From Bigelowiella natans CCMP2755 (lineage: Eukaryota; Cercozoa; Chlorarachniophyceae): a DNA stretch of 64,000 nucleotides. A program made the translations under genes and the position numbers. The stretch spans positions 1 through 64,000 of the forward strand of contig ADNK01000422.1 of assembly GCA_000320545.1 (NCBI GenBank), read 5' to 3'. Positions within the stretch are counted from its first letter, which is position 1, and every line of letters starts with the position of its first letter. Below are positions 11,713 to 20,621 of this stretch, piece by piece. The notes under the pieces are model-generated. The model made no database searches, was not told the DNA's origin, and worked only from the letters and a program-made list of their open reading frames with translations.

Positions 11713-12038
11713 TGTTGCGCGTAAGGTGTTCACAGGCCGAGGCGCTACGTGCACAAGTAGGCAGGGGGGGGGAAAGGCACGTTTGCTTCCTTTTGAAGAG
11801 TTGTGTTTATTTTTATTAAAGATTATATTTTTATTAAATCGTGCACTGCGTAATCATTCGCGAAGCTTTCGCGAATGCCGCCGCACGTGGGGCAGCACAC
11901 TTCCGGTGTGCTGCCATGAGTCCCGCCGGAACCCACGTGCCTATGCTGTATTAATATCTACGTTATCTATATTCTATATCCGCGACAACCCCTTTGTTGT
12001 CGCACGTGACTTGTGCCCGCGTAGTGGTACGCGCTACA
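11713..12038 (-). repeat. 3' LTR of the retroelement
   Basis: 326 bp, TGTTGCGCG at one end and GCGCTACA at the other on the + strand. It contains three perfect inverted repeats: 11856-11876 (9-bp arms around GCT), 11891-11915 (10-bp arms around TTCCG) and 11982-12003 (8-bp arms). In the element's own sense it carries AATAAA-like words that could serve as a polyadenylation signal. Confidence 0.93.
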
Positions 12039-12046
12039 CCTCCCCC
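12039..12046 (-). other. polypurine tract
   Basis: In the element's sense this reads GGGGGAGG and directly touches the 3' LTR, the expected place for the plus-strand primer. Confidence 0.75.
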
Positions 12047-12089
12047 AAGTCACGTTGCTCCTTCCTTCCTTCCTTATTCCCTTAGACCT

Positions 12090-14714
12090 TCATCGCTTTC
12101 GGAACTTCACCAACCACCAGGTAATAGATTCCTCTCTAACCTTATCTCCTTTGTCGCTTACCCAGAACTCACCTTCGTCCTTAGGTTCGTGTCCATACCA
12201 GCCCTCTGCATCAAGGTCCCCCAGGACCTTATACCAGTGCTCAAAGGGTAAGTCGGGAACAGCTAGGTAGAGTAGCTGATATTTTCCGTCCTTTATTTTC
12301 ATAGCTACCCTCTCCATATTTCGTAATCCAGGGTAGCCTAGATAGACAATCTTCATGCGCCAATCGTCGTTCACCCTGACCTTATTGTTTCCATATTCCA
12401 CATCGAACTTAGGTCGGGGTCCTAAACAAGGCATTGCTCGCTCCCACACAGTAGGGTTTACTTTAACATCCTCTAGGAGCTTCTCACCGATATCATAATT
12501 CTTTAGGTGACTGATGTGGCGCAAGGTGACCCTGTTCCCATCATAGATGTAGTACTGCTTCCTCCCCTTCCTCTCGGTAACCTTTGCAACGCCACCCCAG
12601 AAGGGGTCTTGTTTATTTCTCGATCTCAGATTTACCTTGGCCCTAACATACTGTCCTTCCTTTAGAACTCGGCCATCGTACGGGACCTTCTCGTCTTCGC
12701 TCTCGGTATCGTCGTCGTTGTCGTCGCCTTCTTCCCTCTCCTTATCCTTGATACCTCCCCCAGACGTGAAGGTGTCGTTTACTAACCCTTGTATCTTGTC
12801 TGGTGTGGTGCTATTTATCCTGCTTAGGTTGGCCAAGGTGCGGTGGAGTCGCTCTACCTTGGAGTTGGACTGGGCATAGTATACAGGTGAGGCATCAATA
12901 TTAGGGTGTGGTAGCTGTAGAAGAGAGGTCTCATTATCCACATGTAACTTCTTTGGTATCTTGTTTATGCTAACTTCATCAGGGATAGCCTGGAGCTCAG
13001 ACTCCCAGGTACGGTAGCAGTTAGTAAGCCTCTGCTTATATAAGCCTTTGTTCTTCTTAGCAACGTTGACCTTGATAATCTTTTTAACCCAGCACTTTCC
13101 AGTGGCCACATCAACGAAGGTAAGGTAGTGATAGCCATCGTACTTATAAACATCAATTTGCACGATATCTAAGAAGTTCCTTGCTTTGATTTTCTTAGAT
13201 GCACGGCTCTTGCTGGACTCCTTGGTGGCGACGCCTGCCGCCTTCAAGCTGGAGCACCTGCAGCCACGCAGGTATGTCCTTATCTCTTTTAGCTTGTAGG
13301 GCCAGTAGTAATGGTAGAGTAGAGCAGTGATATGGTTTTCTCCTACGTGTGCAGGTCCATGGGCGGTAAAGAGAAGGGCTCCCCTGGTCCGCCGTGGCAC
13401 GTAGGTACGCCTAACATTATTAGTGTATACATATATCCTATCACTAAGTACCTCATGCTTGTGTTTGTATTTATCCAGGTGTTCTTGAAGGTGCTGGAGC
13501 TCCTCTGGCTCAGGCAGGAAGTCGCCGTCCTCGAAGGTAATCGCGTTAACCATAGGGGTGACCTGGGTAGGGACTTTCTTTTCGAACAGCCTGCTGAAAT
13601 AGTCAGCAAGCTGCTTGTCTCCTGGTGCGTAGACCACTGTCCTCTTGTCCCTAAACTCTTCCGTGTCCGCCCTCATAGCTGCATACTCATCGTTAGGCGC
13701 TTCGAGCTTGCGGTCGATGCCTAGGAGGGGCTTGTGGTCAGTCATTAAGGTGAAGCTGGGCACCGACAGCAGGTAGTATCTTAGTTTCCTCTGCGCCTCA
13801 GTCATGGCTTTATACTCTCCTTTTGTAGGGCTGTACTTGGCCTCAGCTGCTGTGCAGGCCCTGCCCCACACCCGTATGATCTGCTGGTCTTGGGTAAGTA
13901 CAGCAGCCATACCTAGCTTAGACCAGTCTGTCCATAGGGTAGCTGGTCTAGTAGTGTCTAGCTTAGCATTCAATAGGGTGTTGCTGCATAACTTTATTAG
14001 GTTATCGAAGTGGGCATCAAGGCCAGCCTTGGCCCACACCTTAGCGAAGCTGAGGCCTACAGAGTTCTCCTTCCGGTAAGCAGTAGTAAAAGCAGCTGCA
14101 GTCCTAGCGTAGGTAGGGGAGAACCTACGTAGTATCCAAGCTGCAGTCTGCAAGAATGACTTTAACTCCTTTGCATTCTTAGGTTTAGGGGCTTGCTGTA
14201 GTGCTGCTACTTTCTCGGGGTTTGGGGTGATGCGGCCTTGCTCCAGGTAATATCCACACCACTTGATTCTTGTAGCTAGGAATGTACACTTCTGCAGTCT
14301 AATAGTAAAACCGAAGTGTGCAAACCTAATAAATATATTTTCCAGGAGGAAGATCTGAGCGACGACTGTGTTGGTACATATTATGTCATCATCCACATAC
14401 ACAAACACAAACACCCACAACACAGACGCCATCCCATCATGTGTGTATGCCCTGTAGTTCTGACTACTGAACGCATCCCCTGATATGCTTAGGCCGTAAG
14501 GGAATACGACGAAGTGCCACTTCCTGTGCCTGCTGGAGAACGCGGTAATGGGGCGGGAGGTTTTGTGGATGGGTGTCTGCATGTATGATTCATTTTTATC
14601 TAGGGAAGAGTAGTATTTGTATCCTATGACGTGTTCAATAACGTCATCTATCCTTGGTGTAGGTGTCTGGATCCTCTTTATTACTCGGTTGTGGCGGATG
14701 AAGTTGTGAGCCAA
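12090..14714 (-). CDS. pol: retroelement pol: RT, RNase H, integrase
   Basis: An open frame of 874 codons. Reverse transcriptase occupies about residues 1-200, with FPYGLSISGDAF near 71-82 and the active site YVDDD at 106-110. RNase H follows (TLWTDWSKLGMAAVL, then a TDHKPL motif). The integrase has an H-x4-H ... C-x-C zinc finger, where one residue fewer than the usual C-x2-C spacing separates the cysteines. Its catalytic triad is visible as D in VQIDVYKYDG, D in LHVDNET and E in SNSKVERLHRTL. About 240 further residues follow the core. The first part of RT, including the conserved segment before residue 1, lies in the other ORF in a different frame, so this ORF's own ATG is unlikely to be the natural start. 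Confidence 0.9.
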   Translation of the reverse strand: MAHNFIRHNRVIKRIQTPTPRIDDVIEHVIGYKYYSSLDKNESYMQTPIHKTSRPITAFSSRHRKWHFVVFPYGLSISGDAFSSQNYRAYTHDGMASVLWVFVFVYVDDDIICTNTVVAQIFLLENIFIRFAHFGFTIRLQKCTFLATRIKWCGYYLEQGRITPNPEKVAALQQAPKPKNAKELKSFLQTAAWILRRFSPTYARTAAAFTTAYRKENSVGLSFAKVWAKAGLDAHFDNLIKLCSNTLLNAKLDTTRPATLWTDWSKLGMAAVLTQDQQIIRVWGRACTAAEAKYSPTKGEYKAMTEAQRKLRYYLLSVPSFTLMTDHKPLLGIDRKLEAPNDEYAAMRADTEEFRDKRTVVYAPGDKQLADYFSRLFEKKVPTQVTPMVNAITFEDGDFLPEPEELQHLQEHLDKYKHKHEVLSDRIYVYTNNVRRTYVPRRTRGALLFTAHGPAHVGENHITALLYHYYWPYKLKEIRTYLRGCRCSSLKAAGVATKESSKSRASKKIKARNFLDIVQIDVYKYDGYHYLTFVDVATGKCWVKKIIKVNVAKKNKGLYKQRLTNCYRTWESELQAIPDEVSINKIPKKLHVDNETSLLQLPHPNIDASPVYYAQSNSKVERLHRTLANLSRINSTTPDKIQGLVNDTFTSGGGIKDKEREEGDDNDDDTESEDEKVPYDGRVLKEGQYVRAKVNLRSRNKQDPFWGGVAKVTERKGRKQYYIYDGNRVTLRHISHLKNYDIGEKLLEDVKVNPTVWERAMPCLGPRPKFDVEYGNNKVRVNDDWRMKIVYLGYPGLRNMERVAMKIKDGKYQLLYLAVPDLPFEHWYKVLGDLDAEGWYGHEPKDEGEFWVSDKGDKVREESITWWLVKFRKR

Positions 14715-17064
14715 GCGGAAGAAAAGGGTAAGTAGGTTTCTTAGCTAGCACATGTCTCACGTTCCATGGTGAGTTGCTTGGCTCTATCTTCCCTTCCTTT
14801 GCCCATTCATTGATCTGCCACTCTATCTTTTCCCAGTCCGCTTCCGGTCGCCTATGTTCTGGGTCATTGATGATGCACTCTTCGTATCCCTTCTTTAGCT
14901 CGATCTTTACTGGGGTAAGCTTGCTGGAGGGCTTCGTCGTCGGCTTGGTGATGTCAGAGTACTTCTCGTTTAATATTTTATTAATGTACTTTTTGCCTTT
15001 GTCGATATCCCAATCATCAGCTGGGGGGGTCTTGTCCAGTAGCTCCGTTATCTGTCGGATGGTCTTGCCGGGGTTCTTCTTCCGTAGCTCGGTAGGTGTA
15101 GGTAGCTTGTTGTCCGCTAGGTCCATAAACTCTAACGCATTAACGCTTGACTCAGAGGTCCACTCGTCAAGCCGTATCATGTTCTGGCTGATGGTCCTGC
15201 CTGACTTCTTTGGCAACTTAGCAAAGTATATCTTGTGATTGTAGAATGATATGATCCCCCCTAATTTTTCTAGGGCATCCTGTCCGAGGAGTAGTTCCAT
15301 GGATAAAGTCATGGCTACTCGGGTCTTGATTTGGGTCTCCGCGTCGCTGCCAGGTATCTGTAGCTTTAGCATTAGCTCACCGACGGTCTTCATGGAAGAG
15401 CTTCCGTCTGCTTGAGCATATTTACGTTCTTTCTTAGTCACTTGATCCAATAGTCCTAACCTTCTTACTGTGCTTAGGCTTATGAAGGACTTCGGCATGC
15501 TGCCACTATCCCAAAGGGCAGGTAGTTTCTTGTAGTCTCCGTAGCTGTCTTTAACTTTAACCTTGGTCATAGCAACTTTGATAGTCCTGTTAGCGTCTTC
15601 GTCATTAATGTTGCATACTCCTAAGTTCTTTATGTCGTCTAGGGTCATGGGCTTGTCTTGGTCCTGCGTTGCTGGTACTGCTGTCTTCGTCGGCGCCTGC
15701 TTAAGGTGATCTAATATTCCGTTTATCTGCTGCTGTATAGCATTGATACTGTTCTGCTTTTTGTTCTTATATTTATTGTTCTTCCCGTTGTTGCTGCCTT
15801 GCCATTTGCTGTTGTTATATCCTTGTCCTCTGCCTTTCTTTCTCTTTAACTTCTCGTAGTGTTCGTTGAGCTGCCTGATCGTCATCCTGGGTCGTCCTTC
15901 TTTCCTGTCTCTGCAGTCTTTAGCGGTGTGTTTCCCTTTACGTGAGCAGTATCCGCAACGTCGGTTACCTTCCCTGTCCTTGTACCAGTCTCGCTGCGGC
16001 TTAATAGCGTTAATGTTTCCTATGCCAGGTACCTTAGGGCTGGTAAACTTGCGGTCCTGCTCCTGCTCGCGTAGGGATATAGCCTGCACTGCTGCCTCCA
16101 TCGTGGTGTAGCCTTTCTCCGTAACGTAAGTGGATTCCTTTATCTTTAACTTGAACTCTTCAAACCTTGCCTGATCATCACCTGTGTTGTAATTAAAATC
16201 ATGTAGTTCGTCGATCATATCCTGGAAGCGCGTGGCAAAGTCTCTAACAGGTTCTCTCTCATGCTGCATCATTGCTCTGTATTTTCTAATAGTCTGGGGT
16301 AGGGAGTTAGCATCCTGTTCATTTACAAAAGCCTTCATTATCGCCTCAACGTCTCGTAGCCCACTAACTGTAGTGTGTATTTTCTCTAGCTGCCTGATCC
16401 GGGTCCTGCCTGTCTCGTAAAGGTCCATGGCTTGCTTTATTATAGCTAGCCATTTGAGCTTGTCGTTTTCGGTGGGGTTAGGGGTAAAGTCGCAGAGTAT
16501 ACTCCTAGCGTTCTTCCACCACCTCCTTGCCTCACCTCTTTTCCCGTTGTATTTCGTTATCATAACCGGTGCTGTTTTAACAGACATGAACTGGGTGTTC
16601 CGCTGTACCGGCTGCTGCTGCTTGACGGTGCTCTGGGTCGTCCCCCGCGAGGCGCCCAGACTCCCGTCGTTCCTAAACAAAGCTGCCCACTCTGGAGGTA
16701 AGTCTGCTTCGTAATCCATGATGTCCTGCATGATAGCTGCCCAAACATCATGTGTCTGATACTTGTATTCTATCGATACTTTCAGTTTGGCGTAGTTGCT
16801 CGCCCTGGGTCGCAAGGCTCGTAATGCCATTACGACCTTCTTGCTTTCGGCGGCCACGTCCTCGTCGTCCGCCTCGTAGAAGTTCTCCAGTGCCTCTGCT
16901 GCTGCATCTGCTTTCTTAATCCCGGGTGCTGGTCCCGGCGGTGCCTGTGGAGGTGTTCCTCCTCCTTCCTTAGCGTCCGTATCGCCCTTCCTTTCCTGTT
17001 TCTGCTCGTGCCCTTGCACGGCCTGCGAGCCAAAGTCCTGCTGTTCTTCTAGCTGCTGTGACAT
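14644..17064 (-). CDS. gag: retroelement gag-protease and start of RT
   Basis: An 806-aa ORF starting 39 bases inside the 5' LTR. The N-terminus is Gln/Glu-rich. A capsid-like helical region follows, then a zinc knuckle CGYCSRKGKHTAKDC, with five residues between the second Cys and His instead of the usual four. An aspartic protease site LWDSGSMPKSFIS comes next (DSG rather than DTG) with a later LLLGQDAL segment. The ORF ends inside RT, after NSPWNVRHVLAKKP, and runs out of frame for 71 bases that overlap the pol ORF. Pol lies in the +1 frame relative to this one, and the switch falls near a CCTTTTC run at about 14728. Confidence 0.88.
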   Translation of the reverse strand: MSQQLEEQQDFGSQAVQGHEQKQERKGDTDAKEGGGTPPQAPPGPAPGIKKADAAAEALENFYEADDEDVAAESKKVVMALRALRPRASNYAKLKVSIEYKYQTHDVWAAIMQDIMDYEADLPPEWAALFRNDGSLGASRGTTQSTVKQQQPVQRNTQFMSVKTAPVMITKYNGKRGEARRWWKNARSILCDFTPNPTENDKLKWLAIIKQAMDLYETGRTRIRQLEKIHTTVSGLRDVEAIMKAFVNEQDANSLPQTIRKYRAMMQHEREPVRDFATRFQDMIDELHDFNYNTGDDQARFEEFKLKIKESTYVTEKGYTTMEAAVQAISLREQEQDRKFTSPKVPGIGNINAIKPQRDWYKDREGNRRCGYCSRKGKHTAKDCRDRKEGRPRMTIRQLNEHYEKLKRKKGRGQGYNNSKWQGSNNGKNNKYKNKKQNSINAIQQQINGILDHLKQAPTKTAVPATQDQDKPMTLDDIKNLGVCNINDEDANRTIKVAMTKVKVKDSYGDYKKLPALWDSGSMPKSFISLSTVRRLGLLDQVTKKERKYAQADGSSSMKTVGELMLKLQIPGSDAETQIKTRVAMTLSMELLLGQDALEKLGGIISFYNHKIYFAKLPKKSGRTISQNMIRLDEWTSESSVNALEFMDLADNKLPTPTELRKKNPGKTIRQITELLDKTPPADDWDIDKGKKYINKILNEKYSDITKPTTKPSSKLTPVKIELKKGYEECIINDPEHRRPEADWEKIEWQINEWAKEGKIEPSNSPWNVRHVLAKKPTYPFLPLGSQLHPPQPSNKEDPDTYTKDR

Positions 17065-17084
17065 TGTTAGTCAAATCGTTTCCC

Positions 17085-17099
17085 GTGTGTGGAAGCCAA
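17085..17099 (-). other. possible tRNA primer-binding site
   Basis: In the element's sense, TGGCTTCCACAC begins about five bases after the 5' LTR. A TGG start fits pairing with the CCA end of a tRNA. The matching tRNA is not identified. Confidence 0.4.
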
Positions 17100-17103
17100 A
17101 GGT

Positions 17104-17429
17104 TGTTGCGCGTAAGGTGTTCACAGGCCGAGGCGCTACGTGCACAAGTAGGCAGGGGGGGGGAAAGGCACGTTTGCTTCCTTTTGAAGAGTTGTGTTTA
17201 TTTTTATTAAAGATTATATTTTTATTAAATCGTGCACTGCGTAATCATTCGCGAAGCTTTCGCGAATGCCGCCGCACGTGGGGCAGCACACTTCCGGTGT
17301 GCTGCCATGAGTCCCGCCGGAACCCACGTGCCTATGCTGTATTAATATCTACGTTATCTATATTCTATATCCGCGACAACCCCTTTGTTGTCGCACGTGA
17401 CTTGTGCCCGCGTAGTGGTACGCGCTACA
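17104..17429 (-). repeat. 5' LTR of the retroelement
   Basis: Matches the left LTR base for base as far as I can read, including the run of nine G. Carries the element's promoter by position. The flanking AATA at 17430-17433 is the second target-site copy. Confidence 0.93.
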
Positions 17430-18209
17430 AATACGTGTACATATGTGTGAATCTCTAGACGTGTATTTATAAATGTGTATCATCGTATCATTCTAGCATT
17501 TTGCTTTATGTCATGGCCACATATGTGAACGCAGAAAAAATCATTTAAACGAGGTAATGGTAATGTAGCGCGTATCGTACGTACGTACACGCGCACACGT
17601 CTAGACGTGCATTGTGCTTGCGTAGCTTGCATGTAGCTAGCACTAGAGCTAGGTTGCTCGCAAATTAATGAAAGATCGCGAGCATTGCTATATTGCATGC
17701 TGTACATCGCGTAATGCATCGCTGCTGTATTATATGTGCTAGTGTGCTTCGTAATCGCATCGATCGTTGCATCGATTGCTACCTGCGACGATACGCCAGC
17801 ACTTCTAAACTTGCAATGCAAGTTGGCGGCCCGGCTGCAGTATTTCTAGATTTTTTTTGCGAAGCAGCATGCGCCTATGCTGTGAGATGGAAGTAGCTCG
17901 TGGCGGGGCAATAAATATACGTGATAGAATTTTGTGCGCTGCAGTAGTGCACGGCATGCAGCGACGAAGTTGGCAATCCAAACGACTGATTGCGTTTGTA
18001 ATAGAGAGAGGAGAGGGGGGGGAGGAGGAGAGAGAGAGAAAGAGGAAGAGAAAGAAAGAGAGAAAGAGAGAGGGTGAGAGGGAGATGAAAAGCGGGGCGG
18101 GGAGGTAGTGTTTGGACGATGTAAAATATTTTTCAAATGAACTCTACTCACGTTATAACTACACACAACAACACACAAATTATGCAAACATGTAAATATC
18201 TAAATCTGT

Positions 18210-18264
<55 letters not shown>

Positions 18265-18276
18265 CGACATATATGG

Positions 18277-18312
<36 letters not shown>

Positions 18313-18585
18313 GTTGTGTAGAGTGCCATTTTGTAATAACAGTGCACAAAGTTTTGATATTCAGTACGTTTTTTAATCAAAGAACGTCGCTTCAATCAAT
18401 GATTCTATGACTACTCAGAAGCGTTTCCGTTTTCACTCCTTTTATTCGTCCCAAACAAGTCCACTTTGTTCACAGATACAAAGATACAAATTTCTTTCAT
18501 CCATTGGTAGCCTTTTGTTGAAATTTGACACTATGTTATTTTTCTGTAAGAGACTTCGTCGACGTATACACGAAGGAATGTACAA
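17430..18585. repeat. spacer with CTAG-rich DNA and microsatellites
   Basis: The gap before the 3' end of RPS21. At 17580-17660 it has CGTACG, TCTAGACG and CTAG-rich sequence. At 18001-18075 there is a purine-rich GA tract, at 18216-18264 (TA)n followed by (GT)n, and at 18282-18310 (GA)n. No gene is supported. Confidence 0.55.
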
Positions 18586-18986
18586 TTAATCTTCGTCAGC
18601 ATCTGCTGCAGATGAAGGGTGAGGGAAAGAATCCATAGCCTTCATCAGGCCAGCCTCAGCAGCTAGGCGGTTAAGAGCATCGTCTCCTCTACCCTTAAAT
18701 CTGATGTATCCACAAAGAGCAAATGTTGTGTATTCGCTGGTGTAGACTCCGGTTCCAGGATCAACATGACCAACGTTAATCTGCACTGCGGCATGATCCT
18801 TGGATGCAATCAGTCGGCCAGTTGCAGAGCTGAAGTACGAAATTACATGAGAAGGGATATTTATGGATAGAATGGGTGGCGCATTTTTAGCTTCAATTAC
18901 CATTTTCTTGGATGGTAGAGTTCAGCAATTCCACTGGAAGGGGAGTTGTCCTGTTGAGGCTCAGCCTTGACGTCCATTCCGTCCAT
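18586..18986 (-). CDS. RPS21: 40S ribosomal protein S21 (eS21)
   Basis: Two exons: 18901-18986 and 18586-18829, separated by a 71-bp GT-AG intron (18830-18900) that splits a Cys codon. Joined, the protein keeps the family core: ELYHPRKCSATGR at the intron, then ASKDHAAVQINVGHVD, ALCGYIRFKGRGDDALNRLA. eS21 is a small protein of the 40S subunit near the mRNA exit side. An acidic N-terminal extension (MDGMDVKAEPQQDN) and an Asp-rich C-terminal tail make it longer than the usual ~83 residues. The start is the first in-frame ATG at 18986. It sits head-to-head with RPL3, 444 bp apart. Confidence 0.93.
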
Positions 18987-19430
18987 TGTTTCAGAATTGT
19001 GAGGGGTTGTGTTGCAAACGTGTCACTCACAACAAGCGCAAAAAGAGATAAGTTCAGATTAATATAGTAAGATTTATCCTACGTTTATGTAATAAGACTC
19101 ACTATACAAAAACAACGAAATCTTAAGGCAAACACCGCATAAAATTTCTCCGAGCTCCGGGGATTGGGTAAAATACCGGCATAGGAATCCTCGAGATGAT
19201 CTCTGGTATTTTGGTGGTCAAATATTGATTAAGGTAATCTGTTATTAACCTGCGACATCAAATATTTAACACATATCTGAGTTTTTAGAATTCTCCGACT
19301 CCTTAGAATTCACCGAGTGCCGTCGCATGATTCCCCCCCCCGTTGTCTCTAGATTTAGCTTGTGTGCACCTGCCTTTTCTTCTCATTGATACTCTATTAG
19401 AAACTTATAATACAATCATTACGTATCAGG
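18987..19430. promoter_or_regulatory. shared divergent promoter of RPS21 and RPL3
   Basis: 444 bases between two start codons pointing away from each other. Both products are ribosomal, so joint control is likely. A C-run at 19333-19341 and TATTTAACAC-like AT-rich segments are present. No specific factor site was identified. Confidence 0.6.
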
Positions 19431-20621
19431 ATGTCTCACCGTAAGTTTGAAGCTCCTCGTCACGGGTCCCTTGGGTTCCTTCCCAAGAAGCGCTGCCGCC
19501 GTCACCGTGGTCGCGTTCGCTCTTTCCCAAAGGATACCACCGATAAGAAATGCCATCTTACCGCTTTCATGGCATACAAAGCTGGTATGACCCACATTCT
19601 TCGTGAGGTTGACAGGGCTGGATCGATGCTCAACAAGCAGGAGACTGTAGAACCTGTTACCATCCTCGAGGCACCTCCTATGGTAGCTGTAGGAATTGTT
19701 GGTTACATTGAAACCCCACGTGGTCTTCGTGCCCTTACCACTGTATGGGCTAAGTTTCTTGCTGATTCTGTTAAGCGTCGTTTCTACAAGAACTGGTACC
19801 GTAGCAAGAAAAAGGCCTTCTCCTCCCATGCGAGCAAGGATGACGATGATGCTGACACGCAGAAAGAGCTGGAGAGAATGAAGAAATACTGCCAAGTGAT
19901 CCGCGTTCTCGCCCACACCCAGATCGAAAAATGCAAGCTTCGTCAGAAGAAGGCTCACCTCATGGAGATTCAAATCAACGGTGGTGCTAATGCAGGCGAG
20001 AAGATCGATTTCGCTAAGGAGCTCCTTGAGAAGCAACTTCCCGTCGACAGCGTCTTCGCTCAGGATGAGATGATTGACGTCATTGCAGTCACAAAGGGTA
20101 AGGGATACGAGGGTGTTGTAACTCGATGGGGTGTTACCCGTCTTCCTCGTAAGACCCATCGTGGTCTCCGCAAAGTTGCTTGTATCGGTGCTTGGCACCC
20201 TGCTCGAATTCAGTACTCGGTTGCCCGTGCTGGTCAGAACGGATACCATCACCGTACCGAGATGAACAAGAAAATTTACAGAATTGGAAAGGCTGCTCGC
20301 CCTATGGGAGATGGAAAGCAAGGAGGAGCCAAGCCCAAGATTCATCCTAACGCTACCACCGAGGCAGATCTTACCTCTAAGGCCATTACGCCTATGGGAG
20401 GATTTCCTCATTATGGTGAAGTCAACGAAGATTATGTCATGCTTAAGGGCGGTGTTCCAGGTCCTAAGAAGCGTGTCATCACCCTCCGCAAAACCTGTGT
20501 GCCACAAACTTCACGTGCGGCTACCGAAAAAATTACTCTCAAGTTCATCGATACCTCTTCCAAGTTTGGACATGGCCGCTTCCAGACTTCAAAGGAAAAG
20601 AGAAAGTTCTATGGAGAATAA
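19431..20621 (+). CDS. RPL3: 60S ribosomal protein L3 (uL3)
   Basis: An intronless 396-aa protein, the usual length for cytosolic uL3. It begins [20 protein letters not shown] and contains the family segments [46 protein letters not shown] and [16 protein letters not shown] around the conserved His modified in yeast. It ends in [18 protein letters not shown]. uL3 reaches the peptidyl-transferase centre of the 60S subunit. Codon use is strongly biased compared with its neighbours, as expected for a highly expressed gene, and this bias produces a long open frame on the opposite strand. Confidence 0.98.
   Translation: MSHRKFEAPRHGSLGFLPKKRCRRHRGRVRSFPKDTTDKKCHLTAFMAYKAGMTHILREVDRAGSMLNKQETVEPVTILEAPPMVAVGIVGYIETPRGLRALTTVWAKFLADSVKRRFYKNWYRSKKKAFSSHASKDDDDADTQKELERMKKYCQVIRVLAHTQIEKCKLRQKKAHLMEIQINGGANAGEKIDFAKELLEKQLPVDSVFAQDEMIDVIAVTKGKGYEGVVTRWGVTRLPRKTHRGLRKVACIGAWHPARIQYSVARAGQNGYHHRTEMNKKIYRIGKAARPMGDGKQGGAKPKIHPNATTEADLTSKAITPMGGFPHYGEVNEDYVMLKGGVPGPKKRVITLRKTCVPQTSRAATEKITLKFIDTSSKFGHGRFQTSKEKRKFYGE

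Larger units (their letters stand above)
11713..17429 (-). mobile_element. full-length Ty3/Gypsy-type LTR retrotransposon
   Basis: A 5.7-kb element on the - strand. It has two 326-bp LTRs that look identical (11713-12038 and 17104-17429) with TG...CA ends, flanked by the 4-bp duplication AATA (11709-11712 and 17430-17433). Reading from the right: LTR, a possible primer site, a Gag-protease ORF with the start of RT, an RT-RNase H-integrase ORF, a polypurine tract and LTR. The order RT-RNase H-integrase is that of Ty3/Gypsy rather than Copia. Identical LTRs imply a very recent insertion. It landed in the CTAG-containing gap between the DnaJ and RPS21 genes. Confidence 0.93.

Noticed and set aside
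11726-12085. ORFs of about 120 codons within both LTRs
   Set aside because: They match between the LTRs because the LTRs match; no domain, and they run against the element's direction.
19419-20507. 362-codon open frame antisense to RPL3
   Set aside because: It mirrors the highly biased codon use of RPL3 and has no domain; RPL3 explains the region fully.
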